From assembly GCF_003096595.1 (NCBI RefSeq), contig NZ_QEKO01000001.1, positions 1,364,001 to 1,428,000 on the forward strand: 64,000 nt of DNA. The letters are read 5' to 3'. The notes beneath the pieces are model-generated. The model had not been told where the DNA came from. It searched no databases and worked only from the letters and a program-made list of their open reading frames with translations. The position numbers were made by a program, and so were the translations under genes. Each line of letters opens with the position of its first letter. The stretch's first letter is position 1. Positions 33,822 to 43,736 of this stretch are shown piece after piece. This stretch comes from Pusillimonas noertemannii. Its GTDB lineage: Bacteria; Pseudomonadota; Gammaproteobacteria; Burkholderiales; Burkholderiaceae_B.

Positions 33822-34899
33822 ACTCCTGCAAAGCAAGCTGGCGCCGCTGCGCGAACAGATCGACGCGGCCGATCGCCAGATACTCGACCTGCTCAACCAG
33901 CGGGCGCGTCTGGCCCAGCAGGTGGGCGAGGTGAAGCAGCAGCTCGACGCCGGCGGCCCCATCCTCAAGCCCGAGCGCGAGGCGGCCCTTGTACGGCACC
34001 TGCAGGAAGTCAACCCGGGGCCTTTCACCGGGGCGGGCATTGCCGCGGTGTGGCGCGAGATCATATCCACCTGCCGGGGGCTCGAAAGCCCGCTGGTGGT
34101 CGCCTACCTGGGCCCCCAGGGCTCTTTTTCCGAACAGGCCGCTCTCGAGCAGTTCGGCCACAGCATCGTCAAGCTGCGTTGCGAATCGTTTGACGAAGTC
34201 TTCCGGGCCGTCGAGGCGGGCCAGGCGCATGCCGGCATGGTGCCGGTCGAGAACTCCACCGAGGGCGCGGTCAACCGCACCCTCGACCTGCTGCTCAATT
34301 CGCCCCTGAAGGTGCTGGGCGAGCGCTCGCTCAGCATCCACCATTGCCTGATGACCCGTTCGGGCGACATGCAGGGCGTTACCCGCGTCATGGCGCATCC
34401 CCAGGCCCTGGCGCAGTGCCAGGGCTGGCTGTCGCGGCATTATCCCGGTCTTGCCCGCGATGCGGCTTCCAGCAATGCCGAGGCGGCGCGTATCGCGGCC
34501 GAAGACCCCACCGTCGCGGCCATCGCGGGCGATATGGCTGCCCAGGCCTGGGATCTCCAGGTGGTGGCCGCCGGCATCCAGGACGATCCGCAGAACCGCA
34601 CCCGATTCCTTGCCGTGGGCACCATGCAGCCCTCTGCCAGCGGCCACGACAAGACCAGTCTCATCCTGGCGGTGCCCAATCGCGCCGGCGCCGTTCATGA
34701 CGTGCTCTCGCCCCTGGCCGACAACGGCGTCTCGATGAGCCGGCTCGAGTCCCGGCCCGCACGCACGGGCCAGTGGGAATACTATTTCTATGTCGACCTC
34801 GTCGGCCATCGCGACGATGCCGCGGTGGCGCGCGCCCTGGCGGCCCTGAAAGAACGCGCGGCGTTCTTCAAGGTGCTGGGCTCTTATCCCATGCAGTAG
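33814..34899 (+). CDS. pheA: Chorismate mutase/prephenate dehydratase (P-protein)
   Basis: A 361-aa bifunctional enzyme that takes chorismate to prephenate and then phenylpyruvate. Residues 1-90 are an AroQ chorismate mutase ([20 protein letters not shown]). About 95-270 is the dehydratase, with [32 protein letters not shown] and the catalytic TRFL near NRTRFLAVG. The ACT domain from about 280 has the Phe-binding ESRPAR motif. The start codon lies inside serC. Feedback inhibition by phenylalanine is expected from the intact ACT domain. Confidence 0.96.
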   Translation: MDKLLQSKLAPLREQIDAADRQILDLLNQRARLAQQVGEVKQQLDAGGPILKPEREAALVRHLQEVNPGPFTGAGIAAVWREIISTCRGLESPLVVAYLGPQGSFSEQAALEQFGHSIVKLRCESFDEVFRAVEAGQAHAGMVPVENSTEGAVNRTLDLLLNSPLKVLGERSLSIHHCLMTRSGDMQGVTRVMAHPQALAQCQGWLSRHYPGLARDAASSNAEAARIAAEDPTVAAIAGDMAAQAWDLQVVAAGIQDDPQNRTRFLAVGTMQPSASGHDKTSLILAVPNRAGAVHDVLSPLADNGVSMSRLESRPARTGQWEYYFYVDLVGHRDDAAVARALAALKERAAFFKVLGSYPMQ

Positions 34900-34909
34900 G
34901 GCGGCTTTC

Positions 34910-35824
34910 ATGAGCGCACCGGACGCCGGCCCCGTCCCCGCTTCCCCGGCTCCGCCCCTGGCGGGCGTGCTGGCCGTCGTGGGCGTGGGCCTGATCGGAG
35001 GATCATTTGCCGCGGCCATGCGGCAGGCGGGCGCCGCCGGAACCATACTGGGGGCGGGGCGCCAGCCCCAGACCCTGGCCCGGGCGCAGCGCCTGGGCCT
35101 GATCGACGAGGCTGTCACCCTTGAAGAGGCCGCCTCGCGGGCCGATCTCATATTGCTGTCGGTGCCGGTGGGGGCCACCGGGGCCGTGCTGGCCCGGATG
35201 GCGCCGCACTTGCGTTCCGGCACGCTGCTGACCGATGCGGGCAGCACCAAGGCCGACGTGGCGCGGGCGGCACGCCAGGCGCTGGGCGATCGCATCGCCC
35301 AGTTCATTCCCGGCCATCCCATCGCCGGCGCAGAGGCCACGGGGCCCGAGGCCGCGCGCAACGATCTTTACCAGGGGCGCACCGTGGTGCTTACGCCCTT
35401 GCCCGAAAACCGCGAATCCGACCGGCTGCTGCTGCGCCGCGCCTGGGAAGCCTGCGGCGCCCACGTCGTCAGCATGCAGCCCGAGGCCCATGACGCCGCG
35501 CTGGCGTCGGTCAGCCATATGCCGCATTTCCTGGCTTCGGTCTTCATGGGCCAGGTGGCCGCGGCCACCGATTCCGGCCAGCGCATGGCCCTGGCGGGCA
35601 CGGGTTTTCGCGACTTCACCCGCATTGCCGCGGGTTCGCCCGAAATGTGGCGCGACGTCTTCCTGGCAAACCGCAAGGCCGTGCTCGACGAGCTCGCCGA
35701 GTTCCGCGAGGCGCTCGACCGGGCGGAGCAAAGCCTGCGCGACGAAGACGGGCAGAGCCTGTATGATTTTCTTGAACGCGCGGCGCTGGCGCGCCGCTTC
35801 TGGGGTAGCCGGAGCCGCCTATGA
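34910..35824 (+). CDS. tyrA: Prephenate dehydrogenase
   Basis: A 304-aa NAD(P)-dependent dehydrogenase making 4-hydroxyphenylpyruvate for tyrosine. The Rossmann motif is [20 protein letters not shown] near residue 24. [30 protein letters not shown] (with the catalytic His in GHPIAG) and [11 protein letters not shown] are the family signatures. There is no ACT or chorismate mutase domain, so it is a monofunctional TyrA of the betaproteobacterial type. It overlaps aroA by four bases. Confidence 0.95.
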   Translation: MSAPDAGPVPASPAPPLAGVLAVVGVGLIGGSFAAAMRQAGAAGTILGAGRQPQTLARAQRLGLIDEAVTLEEAASRADLILLSVPVGATGAVLARMAPHLRSGTLLTDAGSTKADVARAARQALGDRIAQFIPGHPIAGAEATGPEAARNDLYQGRTVVLTPLPENRESDRLLLRRAWEACGAHVVSMQPEAHDAALASVSHMPHFLASVFMGQVAAATDSGQRMALAGTGFRDFTRIAAGSPEMWRDVFLANRKAVLDELAEFREALDRAEQSLRDEDGQSLYDFLERAALARRFWGSRSRL

Positions 35825-37143
35825 ACTCTGACGCCAGCCTGTTGCTGCAGCCGCTTGCCTCCGCCAAGGGCGATGTGCGCCTGCCTGGCTCCAAAAGCAT
35901 TTCGAACCGCGTGCTGCTGCTGGCCGCGCTGGCCCAGGGCACGACCCGGGTCGGCGGCCTGCTCGACTCAGACGACACCCGGGTCATGGTGGCCTCGCTG
36001 CGCGAACTCGATGTTTCCCTGACTGAAGTCGACGAAAGCACGCTCGAGATCAGCGGCCAGTGCCCGTTTCCCAACGCGGCGGCCGAGCTTTTCCTGGGCA
36101 ACGCGGGCACGGCGTTCCGGCCCCTGACGGCTGCGCTGGCCTTCATGGGCGGCGATTACCGCCTGTCGGGCGTGCCGCGCATGCACGAAAGACCCATCGG
36201 CGACCTGGTCGACGCGCTGCGGCAGGCCGGCGCACGGGTCGACTGCCTGGCCAATGATGGCTATCCGCCGCTGGCCATCGGCAAGGGGGCGCTGGGCGCT
36301 GATGAACCGGTGCGCATCAAGGGTTCGGTTTCCAGCCAGTTCCTTACCGCCTTGCTCATGGCCGCCCCGATCTACACCGCGGCCACGGGTCGCGACCTGG
36401 TCATCGAGGTCGAGGGCGTGCTGATATCCCGGCCCTACATCCTGATCACGCTCAACCTCATGGCCCGCTTCGGCGTCGACGTCAAGTGCGAGGGCTGGCA
36501 GCGCTTCACCATTCCGGCTGCGGCCGCCTACCGTTCGCCGGGCGCAATAAGCATCGAAGGAGACGCCTCGTCGGCCTCGTACTTCATGGCCCTGGGCGCT
36601 ATTGGCGGCGGCCCGGTGCACATCCACGGGGTGGGTTCGCGCAGCATACAGGGCGACATCGCCTTTGCCGACACGCTGCAGGCCATGGGTGCGCAGGTCG
36701 AGTGGCATGCCGATTCCATCGAGATCTCGGGCGTGCAGGTGGCGCGGGGCGACCGGCTCAAGGCCTTTGACGAAGATTTCAACCTCATCCCCGACGCGGC
36801 CATGACGGCGGCCGCCCTGGCCCTGTACGCCGATGGCCCGTGCACCTTGCGCAACATAGGCAGCTGGCGGGTCAAGGAAACCGACCGCATCCACGCCATG
36901 GCCACCGAACTGGGCAAGCTGGGCGCCAAGGTCGAAGAGGGCGACGACTGGCTGCGGGTGCATCCGCTTGAGCGTGCCGACTGGCGCGAGGCCTCCATCG
37001 CCACCTACGACGACCATCGCATGGCCATGTGTTTTTCGCTGGCTGCCTTTGGACCATGCCCCGTCGTCATCGAGGACCCGGCCTGCGTCAGCAAGACCTT
37101 TCCCGACTATTTTTCGGTGTTCCAGGCAATGGTTTCGGCATGA
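35821..37143 (+). CDS. aroA: 3-phosphoshikimate 1-carboxyvinyltransferase (EPSP synthase)
   Basis: AroA transfers the enolpyruvyl group of PEP to shikimate-3-phosphate. The 440-aa protein shows [18 protein letters not shown], the PEP loop [31 protein letters not shown] and the catalytic region [15 protein letters not shown], followed by [16 protein letters not shown]. Gly in GNAGTA marks a class I, glyphosate-sensitive type; the usual Met after NAGTA is Phe here. ATGA overlaps bind it to tyrA before and cmk after. Confidence 0.96.
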   Translation: MNSDASLLLQPLASAKGDVRLPGSKSISNRVLLLAALAQGTTRVGGLLDSDDTRVMVASLRELDVSLTEVDESTLEISGQCPFPNAAAELFLGNAGTAFRPLTAALAFMGGDYRLSGVPRMHERPIGDLVDALRQAGARVDCLANDGYPPLAIGKGALGADEPVRIKGSVSSQFLTALLMAAPIYTAATGRDLVIEVEGVLISRPYILITLNLMARFGVDVKCEGWQRFTIPAAAAYRSPGAISIEGDASSASYFMALGAIGGGPVHIHGVGSRSIQGDIAFADTLQAMGAQVEWHADSIEISGVQVARGDRLKAFDEDFNLIPDAAMTAAALALYADGPCTLRNIGSWRVKETDRIHAMATELGKLGAKVEEGDDWLRVHPLERADWREASIATYDDHRMAMCFSLAAFGPCPVVIEDPACVSKTFPDYFSVFQAMVSA

Positions 37144-37835
37144 ACTCCACCAATTCGCAGACTCCCGTCATCACCATCGACGGCCCCACCGCCTCGGGCA
37201 AGGGCACCATCGCCCATCGGGTGGCTCAGGTGCTGGGCTGGTCGGTGCTAGACAGCGGCGCGCTCTATCGCCTGAGCGCGCTGGCCTGCCTCGACCGCGG
37301 CGTCGACACCGCCGACGAAGCCGCGGTGGCGGCGGTCGCGCGCGAACTCGATGTCCAATTCAAGGGCGAGCACGTGCTGCTCGAGGGCCGCGACGTGGCG
37401 GCGCGCATCCGCGACGAAGAGGTGGGCAACCTGGCCTCCGCCATCGCCCCCCAGATGCCCTTGCGAAACGCGCTGCTGGCCCGTCAGCGGGCCTTCCGCT
37501 GCGGCCCGGGCCTGGTGGCCGACGGCCGCGACATGGGAACCGTGGTGTTCCCCGACGCGCCGCTCAAGATTTTTCTCGAAGCCGACGTCGCGGCGCGGGC
37601 TGAAAGAAGATGTAAGCAGTTGAAGGAAAAGGGTTTTTCTGCTAATCTAGCAAACCTCATGAAAGATATGGAGGCGCGCGATCATCGCGATCGCACGCGC
37701 AGCGTTGCGCCGCTTTGCCCGGCGCTCGATGCAAACACGATCGATTCATCTACTTTAAGCATCGATGAAACGGTCAGTGCAGTACTCGACCTGTGGTCTC
37801 GAACCCCAGAATCGAAAACCGGTACCCGAGCATAA
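37140..37835 (+). CDS. cmk: Cytidylate kinase
   Basis: A 231-aa CMP/dCMP kinase. The P-loop is [15 protein letters not shown], with [12 protein letters not shown] following, [20 protein letters not shown] in the centre, and [15 protein letters not shown] where CMP is bound. The ATG overlaps the aroA stop. Its place between aroA and rpsA is the ancient arrangement found in most gamma- and betaproteobacteria. The true start at 37140 lies well inside a longer open frame. Confidence 0.95.
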   Translation: MNSTNSQTPVITIDGPTASGKGTIAHRVAQVLGWSVLDSGALYRLSALACLDRGVDTADEAAVAAVARELDVQFKGEHVLLEGRDVAARIRDEEVGNLASAIAPQMPLRNALLARQRAFRCGPGLVADGRDMGTVVFPDAPLKIFLEADVAARAERRCKQLKEKGFSANLANLMKDMEARDHRDRTRSVAPLCPALDANTIDSSTLSIDETVSAVLDLWSRTPESKTGTRA

Positions 37836-37921
37836 AAGCAATGCCTCGGGGTGTTTTTTCACTCCACTAGGGCGCATGCCCAGGTGTGTTTTTTAATAGC
37901 CATCCGGCTAATGGATATTTA

Positions 37922-39637
37922 ATGTCTGCCACTCCAACCACTGCCGCACTGGGCGGCGAAAGCTTCGCCGACCTGTTCGCCGCAAGCCTCAAAGACCAGG
38001 ACATGAAATCGGGCGAGGTCATCTCGGCCGAGGTCGTGCGTATTGACCACAATTTCGTCGTGGTCAACGCAGGGCTCAAATCCGAAGCACTGATTCCCGT
38101 CGAAGAATTCCTCAATGACCAGGGCGAGCTCGAAGTCGAAGCAGGCGATTTCGTATCGGTTGCCATCGACTCGCTCGAAAACGGCTACGGCGACACGATT
38201 CTGTCGCGTGACCGCGCCAAGCGCCTGTCGGCCTGGCTGCAGCTCGAGCAGGCGCTCGAGTCCGGCGAGCTGGTCAACGGTACCATCACGGGCAAGGTCA
38301 AGGGCGGCCTCACCGTCATGACCAACGGCATCCGCGCCTTCCTGCCCGGTTCGCTGGTCGACCTGCGTCCCGTCAAGGACACCACCCCCTACGAGGGCAA
38401 AACCCTCGAGTTCAAGGTTATCAAGCTCGACCGCAAGCGCAACAACGTCGTGCTGTCACGTCGTGCCGTGCTCGAAGCCAGCATGGGCGAAGAGCGCGAA
38501 AAGCTGCTCGAAACCCTGCACGAAGGCGCAGTGGTCAAGGGCGTGGTCAAGAACATCACCGACTACGGCGCGTTCGTCGACCTGGGCGGCATCGATGGCC
38601 TGCTCCACATCACCGACATGGCATGGCGCCGTGTCCGCCACCCCTCCGAAGTGCTGCAGGTGGGTCAAGAGATCGAAGCCAAGGTCCTCAAGTTCGACCA
38701 GGAAAAAAGCCGTGTCTCGCTGGGCGTCAAGCAACTGGGCGAAGACCCCTGGGTCGGCCTGGCCCGCCGCTATCCGCAAGGCACCCGCCTGTTCGGCAAG
38801 GTTACCAACCTTACCGACTACGGTGCGTTCGTTGAAGTCGAAGCCGGCATCGAAGGTCTGGTTCACGTCTCCGAAATGGACTGGACCAACAAGAACGTCG
38901 ACCCCCGCAAGGTGGTTACCCTGGGCGAAGAAGTCGAAGTCATGGTCCTCGAAATCGACGAAGACCGCCGCCGCATCTCGCTGGGCATGAAGCAGTGCCG
39001 TGCCAACCCCTGGGAAGAGTTCTCCATCAACTTCAAGCGTGGCGACAAGGTCCGCGGCGCGATCAAGTCCATCACCGATTTCGGTGTGTTCGTCGGCCTG
39101 CCCGGCGGCATCGATGGCCTGGTCCACCTGTCCGACCTCTCCTGGACCGACACCGGCGAAGAAGCTGTCCGCAACTTCAAGAAGGGCGACGAAATCGACG
39201 CCGTCGTGCTGGGCATCGACACCGACAAAGAGCGCATTTCGCTGGGCATCAAGCAGCTCGAAGGCGATCCGTTCAACAACTTCGTCTCCACCTACGACAA
39301 GGGCGCCGTGGTTCCGGGCACCATCAAGTCGGTCGAGCCCAAGGGTGCTGTCGTAACCCTGTCGGTCGAAGTCGAAGGCTATCTGCGTGCCTCCGAGATC
39401 TCGGCCGGCCGTGTCGAAGACGCCACCACTGTGCTGAAAGAAGGCGCCAACGTCGAAGCCATGATCATCAACGTCGACCGCAAGACGCGTTCGATCCAGT
39501 TGTCGATCAAGGCGCGCGACAACGCCGAAACCGCCGACACGCTCCAGCGCATGTCCGAAGCCAGCGCGTCCTCGGGTACCACCAACCTGGGCGCCTTGCT
39601 GAAGGCCAAGCTCGACCAGCAGCGCGACGACGGTTAA
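37922..39637 (+). CDS. rpsA: 30S ribosomal protein S1
   Basis: S1 brings mRNA to the 30S subunit and unfolds leaders. The 571-aa protein has six S1 RNA-binding domains, recognisable from repeated segments such as [45 protein letters not shown] and [20 protein letters not shown]. Domains 1-2 bind the ribosome. The start at 37922 ([15 protein letters not shown]) suits the family; an in-frame ATG 36 bases earlier adds an unlikely leader. The 86-base cmk-rpsA gap contains short dyads that may serve S1 autoregulation. Confidence 0.97.
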   Translation: MSATPTTAALGGESFADLFAASLKDQDMKSGEVISAEVVRIDHNFVVVNAGLKSEALIPVEEFLNDQGELEVEAGDFVSVAIDSLENGYGDTILSRDRAKRLSAWLQLEQALESGELVNGTITGKVKGGLTVMTNGIRAFLPGSLVDLRPVKDTTPYEGKTLEFKVIKLDRKRNNVVLSRRAVLEASMGEEREKLLETLHEGAVVKGVVKNITDYGAFVDLGGIDGLLHITDMAWRRVRHPSEVLQVGQEIEAKVLKFDQEKSRVSLGVKQLGEDPWVGLARRYPQGTRLFGKVTNLTDYGAFVEVEAGIEGLVHVSEMDWTNKNVDPRKVVTLGEEVEVMVLEIDEDRRRISLGMKQCRANPWEEFSINFKRGDKVRGAIKSITDFGVFVGLPGGIDGLVHLSDLSWTDTGEEAVRNFKKGDEIDAVVLGIDTDKERISLGIKQLEGDPFNNFVSTYDKGAVVPGTIKSVEPKGAVVTLSVEVEGYLRASEISAGRVEDATTVLKEGANVEAMIINVDRKTRSIQLSIKARDNAETADTLQRMSEASASSGTTNLGALLKAKLDQQRDDG

Positions 39638-39643
39638 TCGCTC

Positions 39644-40018
39644 GTGACTAAGTCTGAGTTGATCGCGCTGCTCGCCAGCCGCTATCCGCAACTGGCGGCA
39701 CGCGACACCGACATCGCCGTCAAGACGGTTCTCGATGCCATGACCCAGGCCCTTGCCAACGGCCAGCGCATCGAGATCCGGGGCTTCGGCAGCTTCTCGC
39801 TGTCGATGCGTTCGCCCCGTATCGGCCGTAATCCCAAGTCGGGCGAAAAAGTGATGGTGCCTGCCAAGCAGGTGCCTCACTTCAAGGCCGGCAAAGAATT
39901 GCGCGAACGGGTCGACGCGGCGTTCGACGCCCAGGCCAAAGCCGAGGGCGGCCTCTCCGACGACCCATCCTATCCCGAAGGCGAAAGCCGCTTCGATGCC
40001 CGCATCATGCACGGCTAG
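39644..40018 (+). CDS. ihfB: Integration host factor subunit beta
   Basis: IHF-beta pairs with IHF-alpha to bend DNA sharply at specific sites. The 124-aa product has [43 protein letters not shown] (the intercalating proline arm) and [12 protein letters not shown]. It has a C-terminal extension of about 25 residues beyond the E. coli protein, rich in acidic and polar residues. The start is GTG, six bases after the rpsA stop. A strong terminator follows, closing the supraoperon. Confidence 0.95.
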   Translation: MTKSELIALLASRYPQLAARDTDIAVKTVLDAMTQALANGQRIEIRGFGSFSLSMRSPRIGRNPKSGEKVMVPAKQVPHFKAGKELRERVDAAFDAQAKAEGGLSDDPSYPEGESRFDARIMHG

Positions 40019-40040
40019 GATGAAGCACACGCAGTACACA

Positions 40041-40070
40041 AGCCCCCGGTCGAGCCGGGGGCTTTTTTTT
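40041..40070 (+). terminator. Rho-independent terminator after ihfB
   Basis: AGCCCCCGG-TCGAG-CCGGGGGCT, a 9-bp GC-rich stem, followed directly by a run of T. It ends the gyrA-ihfB transcription unit. The lapA promoter -10 (TACAAT, 40084-40089) lies just after it. Confidence 0.93.
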
Positions 40071-40119
40071 GCACCGATTCCCTTACAATTGCGGTATCCC
40101 CGATATCTGGAGTTGAGTG

Positions 40120-40443
40120 ATGCGTTTCGTCATCTGGGCAGTGCGCTTGGTGGTATTTGTTCTGGTCTTGTTGTTTGCCCTGAAAAACACCGAACCGGTC
40201 GACGTCGGCCTGTACGCCGATCACGTCATTCGTGCGGTTCCGCTCATTGTCGTGATGCTGGTCGCCTTTGCGGCCGGGGCCGTGTTTGCCGTCCTCGTCG
40301 TCATGCCGGCCTCGATGCGGCGCCGCCGCGAGGTGGCCCGCCTGCGCCGCGAAGTCGTGCGCCTGCAAGAGGCTTCGGCCCGCCGTCCCGGCGAAGAAGC
40401 CCCCGTCGCCCCCGAGGCCATCGCGCCTTTGGCGCCGCTGTAA
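40120..40443 (+). CDS. lapA: LapA domain inner-membrane protein (LPS assembly)
   Basis: A 107-aa protein with two membrane helices (about 5-22 and 42-63) and a basic, coiled C-terminal tail (SMRRRREVARLRREVVRLQE), the LapA/DUF1049 layout. LapA works with LapB to control LpxC turnover by FtsH and so LPS amount. GTG three bases earlier is an alternative start. It is followed after 30 bases by lapB, as in E. coli and other betaproteobacteria, and preceded by its own -10 element. Confidence 0.88.
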   Translation: MRFVIWAVRLVVFVLVLLFALKNTEPVDVGLYADHVIRAVPLIVVMLVAFAAGAVFAVLVVMPASMRRRREVARLRREVVRLQEASARRPGEEAPVAPEAIAPLAPL

Positions 40444-40473
40444 GCCACAATCCATTTTTTAAAGGTCGATACA

Positions 40474-41691
40474 GTGGATTTTGAACCATGGTGGCTGATA
40501 TCCGTGCCGGTGCTGTTTGCGCTGGGCTGGATCGCGGCAAGGGTGGATATCCGCCAGATGCTGTCTGAAACGCGCAATCTGCCCGATTCGTATTTCAAGG
40601 GGCTCAACTTCATACTCAACGAAGAACCCGACCGCGCCATCGATGCGTTCGTCGAGGTGGCCAAGCTCGATCCCGAAACCACCGAGCTGCATTTTGCGCT
40701 GGGCAACCTGTTTCGCCGGCGCGGCGAAATGGAGCGCGCCATCCGCGTGCATCAAAGCCTGCTTGCCCGTGCCGACCTGCCCCAAGAAGAACGCGAACAC
40801 GCACAGCACGAGCTTGGGCAAGACTTCCTGAAAGCCGGCATGCTCGACAGGGCGGAACAGGCGTTCCAGCAAGTGCTTGATACGCGCTTTGCGGTTCCGG
40901 CGGTGCGGGCGCTGATCCGCATCTATGAATCCGAACACGACTGGCCGCGCGCCATCGAAGCCGTCAAGCGCCTGCGCGCCCTGGTCGACGAGCCTGTCCC
41001 GCAACTGGTCCACTACCAGTGCGAACAGGCTCAGGCGGCGCTGTCCGCCAAGCCGCCCGACCTGGTCGCCGCCAATGCCGCACTCGACGCCGCAGACAAC
41101 GCCGCCCACGCCCTGCGTGGACAGGCGCGCGGCCACGCTTCCGAGGCCCGCATCGCGATGCTGCGGGCGGCCGTGGCGCGGCACGACAACAATCGCGAGC
41201 GCGAGCGGGTCTATCTTGAATCGGTGCTTGGCACCGCGCCCGAATATGCCGGCCTGGTCGCCGAACCGCTGCTTGAAAGCTACCGCAGCATGGGACAGGC
41301 GAACCAGGGGCTGCAAGTGCTTACGCGGCACTACATGCGCTATCCGGCGCTCGACACGTTCAATGTCATCTTTCGCGAACTGCGCGCCCAGAACGGCTAC
41401 GCGCCCGCTTGGGAATTCGCCCGCGACGCCTTGCGCGCGCACCCCACGCTGCTGGGGCTCGATCGCCTGCTCGAAGTCGAGCTGGCCTCGGGCAACACGC
41501 CGCCGGGGCCCAATATGGCGCCCGACGCAGACCTTGGCCTGTTGCGTTCCCTCATACACAAGCATACCCAGCGGCTTGATCGCTATGCCTGCGGCGTCTG
41601 CGGCTTCGAGGCCAGGCATTTCTACTGGCAGTGTCCGGGCTGCAATTCCTGGGAAACCTACCAGCCGCGGCGCATCGAGGAGCTGGCATGA
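40474..41691 (+). CDS. lapB: LapB (YciM) lipopolysaccharide assembly protein
   Basis: A 405-aa inner-membrane TPR protein that presents LpxC to FtsH. It has an N-terminal membrane helix (WWLISVPVLFALGWIAAR), then a series of TPR repeats from about residue 40 to 340, and a C-terminal rubredoxin-like zinc ribbon, CGVCGF then CPGC, at about 375-395. The four cysteines needed for metal binding are present. The start is GTG. It overlaps hldA by four bases, linking control of lipid A supply to heptose synthesis. Confidence 0.94.
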   Translation: MDFEPWWLISVPVLFALGWIAARVDIRQMLSETRNLPDSYFKGLNFILNEEPDRAIDAFVEVAKLDPETTELHFALGNLFRRRGEMERAIRVHQSLLARADLPQEEREHAQHELGQDFLKAGMLDRAEQAFQQVLDTRFAVPAVRALIRIYESEHDWPRAIEAVKRLRALVDEPVPQLVHYQCEQAQAALSAKPPDLVAANAALDAADNAAHALRGQARGHASEARIAMLRAAVARHDNNRERERVYLESVLGTAPEYAGLVAEPLLESYRSMGQANQGLQVLTRHYMRYPALDTFNVIFRELRAQNGYAPAWEFARDALRAHPTLLGLDRLLEVELASGNTPPGPNMAPDADLGLLRSLIHKHTQRLDRYACGVCGFEARHFYWQCPGCNSWETYQPRRIEELA

Positions 41692-42617
41692 CCTCATTTC
41701 CTTCCGAGGCCGTGGCACGCATCCGTGTGCTGGTGGTGGGCGACCTGATGCTCGACCGCTACTGGTTCGGCGAAGTCGAGCGCATTTCGCCCGAGGCGCC
41801 CGTGCCGGTGGTGCGTGTCGCCAAGCGTGAAGACCGCCTTGGCGGCGCGGCCAACGTTGCCCGCAACATCGTGTCGCTTGGCGCGCGGGCCACGCTTGTC
41901 GGGGTGGTCGGCGACGACGAAGCCGGCCGCCGCATCGCCGCCCTGGCGCAGCAAGAGGGCATCGACGCCCGACTCATTGTCGACCCGCAGTTGCCCACCA
42001 CGCTCAAGATGCGGGTCATGGGCCGGCAGCAGCAGCTACTGCGGGTCGATTTCGAGGAAACCCCCGACGGCGGCTGCCTGGACACGCTGCGCGGCGACGT
42101 CGAGGCCCTGGTCGCGCAGCACGACATGGTGGTGCTTTCGGACTATGCCAAAGGTGCGTTGGCCCGGGTCGAAGGGCTGGTGCAGGCCGCCCGGACGGCA
42201 GGCGTGCCGGTTCTGGTCGACCCCAAGGGCCATGCCTATCGCCGCTATGTGGGTGCAACCATCATTACGCCCAACCGCGCTGAAATGACCGATGCGGTGG
42301 GCCGCTGGAACACCGAAGCCGAGCTCGAAGAACGCGCCCAGCGCCTGCGCGGCGAGCTGTCGCTCGAGGCCTTGCTGGTCACGAGGTCAGAGCAGGGCAT
42401 GACGCTGTTCACCGACGAAGGCCGCCAGCACATCGACGCGCAGGCTCATGAAGTCTTCGACGTGTCCGGGGCCGGAGACACGGTGCTGGCCGCCCTGGCC
42501 GTTACACGGGCCGCCGGCCTGCCGTGGTTCGAGGCGGTCAAGTGGGCCAATCGCGCCGGCGGCGTGGTGGTCGGCAAGCTGGGGACATCCGTGGTTACAG
42601 CAGGAGAATTGACATGA
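41688..42617 (+). CDS. hldA: D-glycero-beta-D-manno-heptose-7-phosphate kinase (HldE kinase domain alone)
   Basis: A 309-aa PfkB-family kinase making heptose-1,7-bisphosphate for LPS core. [29 protein letters not shown] and [10 protein letters not shown] are the N-terminal hallmarks, and the catalytic Asp is in [13 protein letters not shown]. The adenylyltransferase half found in E. coli HldE is missing, so a separate hldC (rfaE2) must exist elsewhere. ATGA overlaps join it to lapB and hldD, so this is a single LPS operon. Confidence 0.93.
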   Translation: MTSFPSEAVARIRVLVVGDLMLDRYWFGEVERISPEAPVPVVRVAKREDRLGGAANVARNIVSLGARATLVGVVGDDEAGRRIAALAQQEGIDARLIVDPQLPTTLKMRVMGRQQQLLRVDFEETPDGGCLDTLRGDVEALVAQHDMVVLSDYAKGALARVEGLVQAARTAGVPVLVDPKGHAYRRYVGATIITPNRAEMTDAVGRWNTEAELEERAQRLRGELSLEALLVTRSEQGMTLFTDEGRQHIDAQAHEVFDVSGAGDTVLAALAVTRAAGLPWFEAVKWANRAGGVVVGKLGTSVVTAGELT

Positions 42618-43609
42618 TAGTGGTAACAGGGGCGGCCGGCTTCATCGGCAGCAATCTGGTGCGCGGCCTGAACCGCCGCGGCCATACGGACATACTTGTG
42701 GTGGACGACCTGACCGAAGGCGACAAGTTCGTGAACCTGGTCGACTGCCAGATCTCCGACTACATGGATAAAGACGATTTCCGGCAGCGCCTGGCCCAGG
42801 GCCGCCTGCCGGGCATCCAGGCCATATTGCACCAGGGTGCCTGCTCGGACACCACCGAGCGCAACGGCAAGTACATGCTCGACAACAACTACCGGGTTAC
42901 GCTGGAAATCTTCCAGTATGCGCAAAAGCACAAGATACCGCTGCTGTATGCGTCGTCTGCCGCGGTGTATGGGGCGGGGCCCGCGTATATCGAAGACCTG
43001 CTCTACGAGGCGCCGCTGAACGTCTACGGTTATTCCAAGTTCCTGTTCGACCAGGTGCTTCGGCGCCATCTGGGCAATCTGGCGGCACCGGTGGTGGGAC
43101 TCCGCTACTTCAATGTCTATGGCCCCAGCGAGCAGCACAAGGGCCGCATGGCGTCCGTGGCCTTCCACAACATGAACCAGTTCAGGGACGAGGGGCATGT
43201 GCGCTTGTTCGGCGGCTGGGACGGCTACCCGAATGGCGGGCAGATGCGCGATTTCATCCATGTTGACGATGTGGTGGACGTGAACCTGCATTTCCTCGAT
43301 CACCCCGAGGTCTCGGGCATTTTCAACTGCGGCACGGGCAGGGCGCAGCCTTTCAACGACGTGGCTTCCACGGTGGTGAACACGCTGCGCGAGGCCGACG
43401 GACAGGCTGCGCTGCCGCTTGACCAGCTGGTTGCGCAGAAGCTCATCCGCTACATTGATTTTCCTGACGACCTGAAGGGCCGCTACCAAAGCCATACGCA
43501 GGCGGACCTAAGCCGCTTGCGCGAGGCGGGGTTCACGCAAGAAATGCGCGACGTGCAGACCGGAGTGGCCGAGTATGCACGGGCGCTGCTGAAGCAGGGA
43601 CGGATTTAA
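42614..43609 (+). CDS. hldD: ADP-L-glycero-D-manno-heptose-6-epimerase
   Basis: HldD (RfaD) epimerises ADP-heptose at C6, the final step to the LPS core heptose donor. The 331-aa SDR-type epimerase has [17 protein letters not shown], the catalytic YxxxK as [10 protein letters not shown], and [21 protein letters not shown]. The start overlaps the hldA stop. In relatives cysM usually follows soon after; here an island of nearly 7 kb intervenes. Confidence 0.95.
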   Translation: MIVVTGAAGFIGSNLVRGLNRRGHTDILVVDDLTEGDKFVNLVDCQISDYMDKDDFRQRLAQGRLPGIQAILHQGACSDTTERNGKYMLDNNYRVTLEIFQYAQKHKIPLLYASSAAVYGAGPAYIEDLLYEAPLNVYGYSKFLFDQVLRRHLGNLAAPVVGLRYFNVYGPSEQHKGRMASVAFHNMNQFRDEGHVRLFGGWDGYPNGGQMRDFIHVDDVVDVNLHFLDHPEVSGIFNCGTGRAQPFNDVASTVVNTLREADGQAALPLDQLVAQKLIRYIDFPDDLKGRYQSHTQADLSRLREAGFTQEMRDVQTGVAEYARALLKQGRI

Positions 43610-43736
43610 GGGGCGGTATGTTTGACCATGAATTTGCAGTATCGCCGCGCTGGTGTATGTTTGTGAACGGCTCTGACTTCACGCCTAGACACTTTACTCA
43701 GTGTCAATTCAAGCGCCTTTGCTAAGGAGCATGCCG

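Noticed and set aside
38456-40039. A 527-codon open frame antisense to rpsA and ihfB
   Set aside because: The Asp/His/Phe-rich periodic translation only mirrors the repeated S1 domains.
43610-43736. Terminator or att site at the island edge after hldD
   Set aside because: Only a 6-bp dyad (GACACT-N6-AGTGTC at 43688-43705) without U-tract or repeat partner was seen at the other edge.
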